Origin: Lysobacter sp.
Lineage (GTDB): Bacteria; Pseudomonadota; Gammaproteobacteria; Xanthomonadales; Xanthomonadaceae
DNA: 64,000 nt
Direction of reading: 5' to 3'
Assembly: GCA_027306995.1 (NCBI GenBank)
Contig: DAHUXS010000012.1
Span: 1-64,000 of the forward strand
Shown here: piece by piece, positions 50,983 through 59,416 of the stretch
Layout: each line of letters starts with the position of its first letter
Position numbering within the stretch: the stretch's first letter is position 1
Notes under the pieces: generated by a model
Seen by the model: only the letters and a program-made list of their open reading frames with translations
Told to the model about the DNA's origin: nothing
The model's database searches: none
Program-made: the position numbers and the translations under genes

Positions 50983-51860
50983 GCTTCCGCTCCACGACGA
51001 CGCGCCAGCCACAGCAGGCCGCCGGTGCAGGCGCTCATGATCAGGAACAGCAGGAAGGCGACCGCCGACGCGTTGCCGAGGTTCCACCACTTGAAGCCTT
51101 CCTCGTACATGAAATAGAGCACGCTCTCGGTGCTCTGCAAAGGCCCGCCCTGCGTCATCACATACGGTTCGGCGAACAGCTGGAAGTAACCGGCCATGGT
51201 CAGGATGCCGACCAGCACCAGGATCGGGCCCAGCGTCGGCAAGGTGACATGGCGGAATTGTTTCCACGTCGAGGCGCCATCGATGCGCGCCGCCTCGTAG
51301 AGATCTTCCGGAATCGCCTGCAGCCCGGCCAGGAAGATGATCATGTTGTAACCGAAGTTCTTCCACACCGCGAACAGGATGATGGTCGGCATCGACCACG
51401 CCGGCGATCCCAGCCAGTCGATCGCGTCGATGCCCAGCGCCGAGAGTCCGGAATTCACCATGCCGTAGCGGGTATGGAACAGATAGCGCCAGATCACCGC
51501 GACCGCCACGATGGTCGTGACCACCGGCGCGAAGAACGCGGTGCGGAAGAACGGCTTGAAGCGCGCGGTTTTCGCATGCAGTAACAGCGCTGCACCCAGC
51601 GACGCCGCGACCGACAGCGGCACGCCGACCAGCACAAAATAGAAGGTGTTGCCCAGCGATTTCCAGAACAGCGGCGTGTGCAGCAGCGACCAGTAATTGC
51701 GCAATCCGACCACGCGCAGGTTGTGGTGGTCCGCGAGCGCGTAGATGTCGAAGTCGGTGAAACTCAGGGCCAACCCGGCCAGCACCGGCAGCAGGAAGAA
51801 CAGGCCGATCACGATCAGTGCCGGTGCGACGAACATCCAGCCGGCAAACCGCGCGTTCAT
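50979..51860 (-). CDS. Carbohydrate ABC transporter permease (MalF/CUT1 type)
   Basis: Six-helix membrane subunit of 293 aa. EAA loop DLYEAARIDGASTWKQFRHVTLP, then FAEPYVMTQGGPLQSTESVLYFMY, which is characteristic of the first permease of CUT1 sugar importers. It overlaps the binding-protein gene (ATGA, 51857-51860) and the second permease gene. The longer in-frame extension to 52019 lies within the binding-protein gene. Confidence 0.94.
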   Translation of the reverse strand: MNARFAGWMFVAPALIVIGLFFLLPVLAGLALSFTDFDIYALADHHNLRVVGLRNYWSLLHTPLFWKSLGNTFYFVLVGVPLSVAASLGAALLLHAKTARFKPFFRTAFFAPVVTTIVAVAVIWRYLFHTRYGMVNSGLSALGIDAIDWLGSPAWSMPTIILFAVWKNFGYNMIIFLAGLQAIPEDLYEAARIDGASTWKQFRHVTLPTLGPILVLVGILTMAGYFQLFAEPYVMTQGGPLQSTESVLYFMYEEGFKWWNLGNASAVAFLLFLIMSACTGGLLWLARRRGAEA

Positions 51861-53134
51861 TGCGTCACCTGCATGCGCTTGTGGTCGAGCATCCAGCGTC
51901 GCTTGGCAAGGATGGCATCGGTGCGGCGATCGAGGTCGGCCGCCGCCGCATCCACGTCCGCCTTCCCTTGCGCCACCTGCTCGCCGACGATGCGCATCTC
52001 CTGTGCGATGCGCTCCCACTCCGGCACCTTGGGTGGCGGTACCGCGCGTTCCATCTGCTCGCGGAACACTTTCATCATCGGATCGTTCGCCAATGTCGGC
52101 ACCACCCAGGCGGAACGCCGCGACGGCAGGTCGCCGGTCAATTCATGCAATCGCATCTGCTGCGCCGGTTGCGACAGCCACTGCACCAGCGCCCAGGCAT
52201 CGCCCTGTCGTTTCGAGGAACGGAAGACCACGAAGCTGGTTCCGCCCATGATCGACCGCCCCGGGCCGTCGGGGCCCGGCAGCGGCATCGTGCCCCAGGC
52301 GCCGTCGAGCGAACGCGGCAACCGCTTGCGGAATTCGGAAATATTCCACGGCCCGCTGATGTAGTACGCGAACAGGCCGTTGCCGAATTCGTCCCAGACA
52401 TTCGAGATGCGGGTATTGTCGAGTCGCGGCGCATAGCCGGCATCGAACATCTTCTTGTAGAACGCCAGCGTGCGCTTGAATCCGGCGCTGCGGAAATTGC
52501 CGTAGCGCCCTTCGTCGCGCAGCAAGGGTTCCTGCTGCTGGATGGCGAGGTTGAGCAACGGCTCGAACTCGTTGGTCGGGAGCAGGATGGCGTATTTGTC
52601 ACCCCCCTGCTTCTTCTTCACCGCTGCCATCGCGGCCAGCCATTCGTCCCAGTTTTGCGGCATGGATGTCACGCCTGCGTCCTGCAGCAGGTCGCGTCGC
52701 TGGTAAGGCAGGCGCGTTTCCGCGTACCACGGCACGGCCCAGGTCTTGCCGTCGATGCGTCCGGTGTCCCAGGAACCGGCAAAAAAATCGTTGCTGTCGA
52801 GGGAAGATGCCGCGATGCGCTCATCCAGCGGCGCCAGCGCATCCAGCGCCTCGAACTCCGGGATCCACGTCGTGCCCAGCGGCACCACGTCCGGCAGCGC
52901 GTCGCCTGCGAACGCCGTGAGCAGCTTCTCGTGCGCCGCGGTCCACGGCACCTGCTGCAGATCGACGCGGATGCCCGGGTGCGTGCGTTCGAATTCCGGC
53001 AACAGTTTCGCGACCGCCTCGCCTTCCTGCCCCATCGCCCAGAAGCGCACGACGTGGCGACTGTCGTCGGTGCGGCTGCACGCGGCAAGCACCAGCAACG
53101 ACATCGCCAACACCCGGCGCAACAGGCCGGTCAT
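51857..53134 (-). CDS. ABC transporter sugar-binding lipoprotein
   Basis: Extracellular solute-binding protein family 1 (425 aa), anchored as a lipoprotein (lipobox VLAAC at about 15-19). Family features: VVRFWAMGQEGEAVAKLLPEF, DVVPLGTTWIPEF, WAVPWYAETRLPYQRRD and a C-terminal helical half. Likely delivers beta-glucan oligosaccharides to the permeases encoded next. Its start overlaps the GH144 stop (ATGA, 53131-53134). Confidence 0.94.
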   Translation of the reverse strand: MTGLLRRVLAMSLLVLAACSRTDDSRHVVRFWAMGQEGEAVAKLLPEFERTHPGIRVDLQQVPWTAAHEKLLTAFAGDALPDVVPLGTTWIPEFEALDALAPLDERIAASSLDSNDFFAGSWDTGRIDGKTWAVPWYAETRLPYQRRDLLQDAGVTSMPQNWDEWLAAMAAVKKKQGGDKYAILLPTNEFEPLLNLAIQQQEPLLRDEGRYGNFRSAGFKRTLAFYKKMFDAGYAPRLDNTRISNVWDEFGNGLFAYYISGPWNISEFRKRLPRSLDGAWGTMPLPGPDGPGRSIMGGTSFVVFRSSKRQGDAWALVQWLSQPAQQMRLHELTGDLPSRRSAWVVPTLANDPMMKVFREQMERAVPPPKVPEWERIAQEMRIVGEQVAQGKADVDAAAADLDRRTDAILAKRRWMLDHKRMQVTQ

Positions 53135-54585
53135 CCCCGCGCGCCCGCCAGCCAGCCTCCGGTGAAACCCGCGCGCTTCAGACCACGGATGATGTGCGGA
53201 TTGTGCCGCATCACCTTCCAGATGAATCCGCTGCGATGGTTTTCCGTCATCAGCACGATCGGTCCCTGGTCGAGGCCGAGATAGTCGCGATCAACCCACA
53301 CACCATCGACGATATGCCCATGCTGCAGTTTCACTGAAGTATCGGTCATGGTCGGATTGAACGCATCGAAGAAGCCGTAACGTCCGTAGATCGCCTTGCC
53401 GTAGCGCGCGTGCATCGCCTCGATCGCCGGGATCACGACTTCCGGCGCGAACGGCATCGATCCCACCGCGGCCGTCGGCGCAATGGTGCCGTCGTCGAGA
53501 CTGTATTCGCGGCCGACGCCACGCGCGGTATAGGTATGGAATTGCCGCTTGACGCCGTTGATCGTCAGCGCGACATCGGCCGGCCCGTCGGAAGGCGTCA
53601 GCCCCCAGACATCGGCGCCATAACCGCGCCAACCCATCGGATTGGCGATGGCATAGGCACGATGCGCCAGCGTGGCACGCCGGCTGTTTTCGAAATAGTC
53701 GATGCCCGCCGTGCGCGACCAGTCGTCGCGAATGCCGCGGAAATCGATCCAGATATGGCTGAATTGATGCCCGAACAACGGCGGAAAGCTCAAATACGTC
53801 TGGCCCTGAAACTCGCCCCAACTCACGTTGTAGGTCTTCGTCCAGGCATCGTAGGCATCGCGTTGCACCGGATGCGTCGGTGATGCCAGCGCCAGCACAT
53901 AGACCATCAAAGCCTCGTTGTAGCCTTCCCAATCGCTGTGGATGAAGCCGCTTTCCGGCTTCCAGCCCATTGAGATCAGCGGCTTGCGCACCTGCAGCCA
54001 GGTCCAATCCGCGCGCCGGTAGAGGCGTTCCGCCAACTGGCGGATCTCGCGTTCGCTGGCGTTGTCGCGATCGAAATAGCTTTGCGCGAACAGAGCACCG
54101 GCGAGCAGCCACGCCGTATCGACGGATGACAACTCGCACTGGGCCGAGCGCGTGCCATCGGACATTTCCAGGAAGTGATAGAAGAAGCCGTGGGTGCCGG
54201 AAACGCCGTTGGCATCATCCCCCTGCTTCGCACGATCGAAGAAGCGCAACGTCAGCAAGGTGCGCCGTGCGGCTTCCTGTCGTGTCATCCAGCCGCGCTC
54301 GGCGCCGACGCCGTAACTGGTCAGGCCGAAGCCCACCGCCGCGATGCTGGAAAACGACGGGCTGGGCCAGCGATCCGGAATCAGGCCGCTGGCGGGATCG
54401 GCGCGCTCCGCGAAGAAATCGAAGGTCCGGTGCTGGAGGTCGTCGACCAGTGCAGGGACGGCATGGGTGTCAGCCGGCCCGCGATGCGAAGGCGGCCTTG
54501 GCATCGCGGACGCCACCTCGGCACACATCACGAGCAGGCCGGTCAAAGCCAGTTTTCCCTTGCTCCTACCCAAGCTTTTTCTCAC
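53131..54585 (-). CDS. GH144 family endo-beta-1,2-glucanase-like enzyme
   Basis: Secreted enzyme of 484 aa with an (alpha/alpha)6 barrel of the putative glucoamylase/GH144 type. Diagnostic stretches are THGFFYHFLEMSDGTR, CELSSVDTAWLLAGAL, SMGWKPESGFIHSDWEGYNE, FGHQFSHIWIDFRGIRDD and ENSRRATLAHRAYAIANPMG. Characterised GH144 members cleave beta-1,2-glucan to sophorooligosaccharides; the substrate here is inferred. Signal peptide LALTGLLVMCAEVASA. The start is GTG at 54585; TTG at 54573 is also possible. First gene of the unit feeding the ABC importer, all joined by ATGA overlaps and controlled by the LacI-type site at 54622. Confidence 0.88.
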   Translation of the reverse strand: MRKSLGRSKGKLALTGLLVMCAEVASAMPRPPSHRGPADTHAVPALVDDLQHRTFDFFAERADPASGLIPDRWPSPSFSSIAAVGFGLTSYGVGAERGWMTRQEAARRTLLTLRFFDRAKQGDDANGVSGTHGFFYHFLEMSDGTRSAQCELSSVDTAWLLAGALFAQSYFDRDNASEREIRQLAERLYRRADWTWLQVRKPLISMGWKPESGFIHSDWEGYNEALMVYVLALASPTHPVQRDAYDAWTKTYNVSWGEFQGQTYLSFPPLFGHQFSHIWIDFRGIRDDWSRTAGIDYFENSRRATLAHRAYAIANPMGWRGYGADVWGLTPSDGPADVALTINGVKRQFHTYTARGVGREYSLDDGTIAPTAAVGSMPFAPEVVIPAIEAMHARYGKAIYGRYGFFDAFNPTMTDTSVKLQHGHIVDGVWVDRDYLGLDQGPIVLMTENHRSGFIWKVMRHNPHIIRGLKRAGFTGGWLAGARG

Positions 54586-54619
54586 CTGTCCAACCCGGCC
54601 TTGATGCAGAATTGAATCG

Positions 54620-54649
54620 AATGTAAGCGTTTACAATTTCGATTGCAAA
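54620..54649 (-). promoter_or_regulatory. Promoter of the GH144-ABC operon
   Basis: On the minus strand, TTTGCA (54649-54644), 18 bases, TACATT (54625-54620), with the LacI-type operator inside and overlapping the -10. The same geometry is found at the lacI gene (63513-63542). Confidence 0.6.
54622..54635. promoter_or_regulatory. LacI-family operator 2 (GH144 operon / large protein B)
   Basis: TGTAAGCGTTTACA, differing from a perfect palindrome at one pair only. It lies in the 136-base divergent gap between GH144 and large protein B. The flanks are also alike at the lacI site (TTGAATCG before it). Confidence 0.88.
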
Positions 54650-54721
54650 GAGTTTTCCGCAGCCTTTTGTTGTGCGTTGCATCAATTCTCGATGGTACGT
54701 TTTCGGACGATGGAGTCACCC

Positions 54722-57700
54722 ATGAAGTTCACGCGATTGCTGCTGTCCTCCGCGCTGCTGTTGCACGCCTCATTCGCATATGCGGGCAACGACGACGGGC
54801 TTCCGCCTCGCGCGCAATGGAAGGCAACGGCGTCGTCCGCAGAAGCACCAGGAATGCCCGCGGCATTCGCCATCGACGGCGATCCGAAGACGCGCTGGGG
54901 CGGCGGGTTTTCGCCGGGCAACTGGTTCCAGGTCGATCTGGGTCGCAGCACGGCGATAGGTGGCGTGGAAATCCAGTGGGAATGGGGTGGAGCCCGCGCG
55001 TATTCGATCCAGGTGTCGGACGATGCGCAGCATTGGCGCACCGCGTTCGAGACCAGCGACAACAAGGGTGGCATCGAGTACGAAGTTTTCCCGGCGGTGC
55101 GTGCGCGTTACGTGCGCCTTGCCGCACCCGCGCGCACGGCGGATTGGGGTGTGTCGATCTTTGAGTTCCAGCCCCTCGCGCAAAGCGAAGCGCCGAAGTT
55201 GTCGCTACGTGATGGCGATGCGCTGTGGCTGCCCTCCTCCGGCATGTCGCCACCGCGTGCATTGCCGAAACGCGATGCCGCCACGCAGGAACTGATGATC
55301 GATCTGCCTCGCCCACTGCCGCTTGCGGGACTCGAGGTGTCCTGGGGCGAAGCGCCGAAATCGGTCCGGCTGGAAGGACGCGACGCGCAAGGCCAGTGGT
55401 CGACGCTGGCGAACGATCCGGACGCGTTTGGCGAAACCGCATTCCTCGCCACGGCCACGCCGCGCACGTTCACGGCATTGAGATTGAATACGACCGCGGG
55501 CGGAAAACCGGTCAGTGTGAAACGCCTGCAGCTGCTCGGGCCCAAGCAGGCGATGACGCCGATAAAGCGTTACCAGCTCGCCGCTGCCAAGCGCAACTCG
55601 GCGCTGTTTCCGTCTTCCTTGCACGACCAGCAGGTGTACTGGACCGTGGTCGGCATCCCGGCTGGCCGGCAAAAGGCGGTATTCGACGAATACGGCAACG
55701 TGGAAGCATGGAAAGGTGCGCCGCTGGTGCAGCCGATGTGGCGTGATGCCTCGGGCAAGGCGGTCGCAGCGACATCCGCGACACCGATCGAACATCGCCT
55801 GCGCGACGGCTGGATGCCGATGCCCGGCCTCGACTGGTCGCCGCAGGGTGGATTGCAGCTCACCAGCGAAGCGATCGCGATCGAACGCAACGGCGCGCCG
55901 GTGGTGCTGGTGCGGCATCGGCTGAGCAATACCGGCAAGGTCGCGATTGGCGGCACGTTCTCGCTGCTGACACGCCCGATGCAGATGAGTCCGCCATGGC
56001 AGAACGGTGGCTTGGCGCCAATCCGCGACATCGCGCTGGAAGGCGACGCGGTGCGCGTGAACGGTCGCGTGCTGTATCGCACCGCGCAGCCGGATGCGAA
56101 AGGCGCATCGACATTCGGTGCGCATGGCGAAGGTGAAATCACCCGCTTTGCCGCGGATGGAGTTGCACCGACGCAGGCGCAGGCGCACGACGATGCGGGG
56201 CTCGCTGCAGCGATGCAGAGCTGGCGCGTCGATCTCGCACCGAATGCGCATCGCGACTTCGTCCTTGCGTTCGCCCTCGGCGATCGTCGCATCGATACGG
56301 AAAAGCAGCCGTTGCCGGATGCGCCCGCGCTGCCGGAGTCGTTCGATGGCGCGGCATTCGACCGCCTCGCCGACGAAGCGGCAAAGCAATGGCAGCAGCG
56401 TCTGGGACGGATCGGACTCTCCCTGCCCGATCGCTCGCTGGTCGACATGCTGCGCGCGCAGGCCGCGTACATGCTGTTGAACCAGAGTGGCAAGGCGATG
56501 CAGGCCGGGCCGCGCAACTACAACCGTGCCTTTATCCGCGACGGTGCGGCCACGGCAGCGATTCTGCTGCGCATGGGCATGCCGAAGACGGCGCGCGACT
56601 ATGCCGACTGGTATGCCGCGCATGCGGTGCATGAAAACGGACTCGTCTCGCCGATCCTCAACGACGACGGCACGGTCAACACCGGGTTCGGTTCCGACAT
56701 CGAATACGACAGCCAGGGCGAGTTCGTCTGGCTCATCGCCGAGATCGCGCGGCTCGACGGCGGCGCGGACAGCGTGCGCGCCCATCAACAGCAGGTCACG
56801 CAGGCGCTGCGCTTCTTGCAGAAGTTGCGCGAACGCACGCTGGTCGAGGGCTATCAGAAGGACAAGCCGGCGCCGGAACGTTTCCGCGGCATCATCGCAC
56901 CGTCGATCAGCCACGAAGGCTACCCGACACCGACGCACAGTTACTGGGACGACTACTGGGCGCTGAAAGGCTGGCACGACGGGGCGTGGCTGCTGCAACA
57001 ATGGGGCGATCGCGAAGGCGTGAAATGGGCGCAAGCGCAATACGCCGCGTTGCGCGAATCGGTTGCGGCATCGATCCGCGCGACGATGCAGTGGAAGGGC
57101 GCCGACTTCATTCCTGCTTCGGCGGACATGGGCGATGGCGACCCGACCAGCGTATCGATCGGCCTGGATCCGGCCGGGCAGCAGGAGGTAATGCCGGCCG
57201 ATGCACTGCGCGGCACGTTCGCGCGCTATCTCGACGACGTGCGCAAGCGCGACGCGCCCGACGCGCTGTACGCATACACGCCGTACGAACTGCGCAACGT
57301 GCTGACCTATGTGCACCTCGATCAACCGCAGGCGGCGAACGAATTGCTGATGCGTTTCCTCGGCCATCGTCGGCCACTGGCCTGGCAGGTCCTGGCCGAA
57401 GTCGTCTATTCGGATTTGCGCCACGCGATCTACCTCGGCGACATGCCGCACACGTGGATCGGCTCCGAATATGCCCGCGCGCTGTTCGGCATGCTGATGC
57501 ACGAAGGCGACAACGAACTCGAGCTGCTGCCCGGCGCGCCGCCGACCTGGCTCGCCGGCGATGGCCTGCGCATCGACGGCTTGCCAACCGCCTATGGTGC
57601 GTTGACGATGGCGGCACGCGAACGCAATGGCGAATTGCACGTCCAACTCGGCCGCGGACTCATCGCCGGCACGGCGTTGCGCCTGCACTGGCCAAACCGC

Positions 57701-57805
57701 CGCAAGCCTTCAAGCGTGACGGTCGATGGCAAACCGGTCGCGGAGTTCGACGCGGATGGCATCCGCTTCGGCAAACCGTTTGCGACGTTGATCGCGCGCT
57801 GGTAG
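54722..57805 (+). CDS. Large secreted discoidin / six-hairpin glycosidase-like protein B
   Basis: Exported protein of 1027 aa, paralogous to protein A at 46895. Signal peptide (RLLLSSALLLHASFAYA), a discoidin domain (about 35-152), a second jelly-roll-like part (about 160-280), a beta-supersandwich (VYWTVVGIPAGRQK onward) and an (alpha/alpha)6 barrel (about 575-960). Shared motifs: AFIRDGAATAA (Asp607), EYDSQGEFVW, ISHEGYPTPTHSYWDDYW (Asp743, Asp744), ASADMGDGDPTS (Asp802, 805, 807) and YTPYELRNV. GGAG precedes the ATG. Divergent from GH144 across the LacI-type operator. It is likely periplasmic or surface-bound and acts on the same polysaccharide. No named family assigned. Confidence 0.82.
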   Translation: MKFTRLLLSSALLLHASFAYAGNDDGLPPRAQWKATASSAEAPGMPAAFAIDGDPKTRWGGGFSPGNWFQVDLGRSTAIGGVEIQWEWGGARAYSIQVSDDAQHWRTAFETSDNKGGIEYEVFPAVRARYVRLAAPARTADWGVSIFEFQPLAQSEAPKLSLRDGDALWLPSSGMSPPRALPKRDAATQELMIDLPRPLPLAGLEVSWGEAPKSVRLEGRDAQGQWSTLANDPDAFGETAFLATATPRTFTALRLNTTAGGKPVSVKRLQLLGPKQAMTPIKRYQLAAAKRNSALFPSSLHDQQVYWTVVGIPAGRQKAVFDEYGNVEAWKGAPLVQPMWRDASGKAVAATSATPIEHRLRDGWMPMPGLDWSPQGGLQLTSEAIAIERNGAPVVLVRHRLSNTGKVAIGGTFSLLTRPMQMSPPWQNGGLAPIRDIALEGDAVRVNGRVLYRTAQPDAKGASTFGAHGEGEITRFAADGVAPTQAQAHDDAGLAAAMQSWRVDLAPNAHRDFVLAFALGDRRIDTEKQPLPDAPALPESFDGAAFDRLADEAAKQWQQRLGRIGLSLPDRSLVDMLRAQAAYMLLNQSGKAMQAGPRNYNRAFIRDGAATAAILLRMGMPKTARDYADWYAAHAVHENGLVSPILNDDGTVNTGFGSDIEYDSQGEFVWLIAEIARLDGGADSVRAHQQQVTQALRFLQKLRERTLVEGYQKDKPAPERFRGIIAPSISHEGYPTPTHSYWDDYWALKGWHDGAWLLQQWGDREGVKWAQAQYAALRESVAASIRATMQWKGADFIPASADMGDGDPTSVSIGLDPAGQQEVMPADALRGTFARYLDDVRKRDAPDALYAYTPYELRNVLTYVHLDQPQAANELLMRFLGHRRPLAWQVLAEVVYSDLRHAIYLGDMPHTWIGSEYARALFGMLMHEGDNELELLPGAPPTWLAGDGLRIDGLPTAYGALTMAARERNGELHVQLGRGLIAGTALRLHWPNRRKPSSVTVDGKPVAEFDADGIRFGKPFATLIARW

Positions 57806-57831
57806 TGGTGACGAGACGATAGCGTGATCGC

Positions 57832-59352
57832 TCACGCCATCGCTGCGGCCTTGCAATGGCGATCGATGAACGCCTGGTGCGGGGGCATGGCCTGCGCACA
57901 GGCCACAATCACCTTGCGGACGTGTTCGACGAACTGGAACACCTCTTCTTCCGGCATCTGGTCAACGATCGGATGGCAGACCTCGGGCACGATGCGTTGC
58001 CCGAGCATCACCTGCACCCAGCTTTGCAAGGCGAAGAACTCCTCGCCATTGCGATAGAAGCGACCGGAACGCCGGAACAGATCGATGTTCTCCTGCAGGC
58101 TGTCCGGAACGGGCATGGTGCGGCAATGATTCCAGAACGGCGTGTCGTCGCGTTCGGTCGCCTTGTAGTGCAGGATGATGAAGTCGCGGATGTGGTCGTA
58201 GTCGAAATCGACCGCTCGGTTGTAGCGCTCGACCAGCAACGGGTCGAAACCCGCATCCGGGAACATGTCGATCAGGCGCACGATGCTCATCTGGATCAAG
58301 TGAATGCTGGTCGATTCCAGCGGCTCCATGAAACCGCTGGCCAGTCCGACCGCCACGACGTTCTTGTCCCAGAATTTCCTGCGCTTGCCGGCGATGAAGC
58401 GCAACGGCCTTGGCTCGGCCAGCGCCTTTCCATCCAGATTGGCCAGCAGGGTCGCGGCAGCTTCGTCATCGCTGACGAAACGGCTGCTGTACACGTAGCC
58501 ATTGCCGACGCGATGCTGCAGGGGTATCCGCCACTGCCAGCCGGCAGGCCGCGCCGTGCAGCGCGTATACGGGGTTGGCGCCCCGGTCGTGGCGCAAGGA
58601 ACGGCCAGCGCGCGATCGCAGGGTAGCCAGTGGTTCCAGTCTTCGTAGCCGGCCTTCAAGGTCTGCTCGATCAGCAAACCGCGGAATCCCGAGCAATCGA
58701 TGAACAAATCGCCGGCGATGCGCTCGCCGCTCTCCAGCACCACCGCGTCGATGAACCCATCGTCTGGTCGTTGCGACACCTGCACGATCTTGCCTTCGTG
58801 CCGGATCACGCCCAGCTTCTCCGCATATCCCCGCAGATACTTCGCGTAGGACGCAGCATCGAAATGGTAGGCATAGGCGATGTTGGCCAACGGCGAGGTT
58901 GCCGGCACATCGCTGGCAGGGGGCATGAAACGCCCTTGCTCGGCCGCTTCCGATTGCAGGCCGTAATGGCAATAGGCTTGCGCACGCCCTGCCCCGCGGG
59001 CGCGCAGCCAGTATTGGTGGAACGGCAAGGGGCCAAGATCCTGTCCCACCGAACCGAAGCCGTGGTAGTAGCTGTCGCCGATGCGCGCCCAGTCGCGGAA
59101 CTGGATGCCGAGCTTGAACGTGCCCTGGGTGGACTTGACGAAATCCGCTTCGTCCAGGCCCAGCACTTCCGCGTTAAAGGTGCGGATGTGCGGAACGGTG
59201 GCTTCGCCCACACCGACGATGCCGATCTCGTCGGACTCCACCAGGTGGATCCTGCGGTGCTTGCCGAGATGCCTCGCCAACGCGGCGGCGGCCATCCAGC
59301 CGGCCGCACCCCCGCCCACAACAACGATGTCGCCAATCGCGCTTTCGTTCAT
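57832..59352 (-). CDS. FAD-dependent tryptophan-halogenase-family protein
   Basis: Flavin-dependent halogenase-like enzyme (506 aa). The FAD motif VVGGGAAGWMAAAALAR, the catalytic Lys in GTFKLGIQFRDW, and the family signature WxWxIP (WQWRIPLQHR) are present, with GLASGFMEPLESTSIHLI near residue 330. Halogenases of this BrvH-like type are often found beside TonB receptors in xanthomonads and Caulobacterales; the native substrate is unknown, and it need not be free tryptophan. A partner flavin reductase is not in the window. GGAG precedes the ATG. It follows the TonB receptor by 64 bases. Confidence 0.92.
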   Translation of the reverse strand: MNESAIGDIVVVGGGAAGWMAAAALARHLGKHRRIHLVESDEIGIVGVGEATVPHIRTFNAEVLGLDEADFVKSTQGTFKLGIQFRDWARIGDSYYHGFGSVGQDLGPLPFHQYWLRARGAGRAQAYCHYGLQSEAAEQGRFMPPASDVPATSPLANIAYAYHFDAASYAKYLRGYAEKLGVIRHEGKIVQVSQRPDDGFIDAVVLESGERIAGDLFIDCSGFRGLLIEQTLKAGYEDWNHWLPCDRALAVPCATTGAPTPYTRCTARPAGWQWRIPLQHRVGNGYVYSSRFVSDDEAAATLLANLDGKALAEPRPLRFIAGKRRKFWDKNVVAVGLASGFMEPLESTSIHLIQMSIVRLIDMFPDAGFDPLLVERYNRAVDFDYDHIRDFIILHYKATERDDTPFWNHCRTMPVPDSLQENIDLFRRSGRFYRNGEEFFALQSWVQVMLGQRIVPEVCHPIVDQMPEEEVFQFVEHVRKVIVACAQAMPPHQAFIDRHCKAAAMA

Positions 59353-59367
59353 CACACGCTCCGAAAG

Positions 59368-59393
59368 ACAAGACCCGCTTGCGCGGGCCTTGT
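59368..59393. repeat. Hairpin between TonB receptor and halogenase genes
   Basis: An 11-base stem with one mismatch (arms 59368-59378 and 59383-59393) and a four-base loop in the 64-base intercistronic gap. No clear T-run. It could lower downstream expression or protect the receptor mRNA. Confidence 0.6.
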
Positions 59394-59416
59394 CGACTTG
59401 CTGCATCTTGCGATGA

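Noticed and set aside
55205-57688. An 827-residue open frame opposite large protein B
   Set aside because: Antisense shadow with high Arg/Gln content. Protein B has signal peptide, domains and a ribosome site.
57832-59352. Ubiquinone-type or aromatic hydroxylase instead of halogenase
   Set aside because: The WxWxIP motif and the conserved Lys segment are specific to flavin-dependent halogenases.
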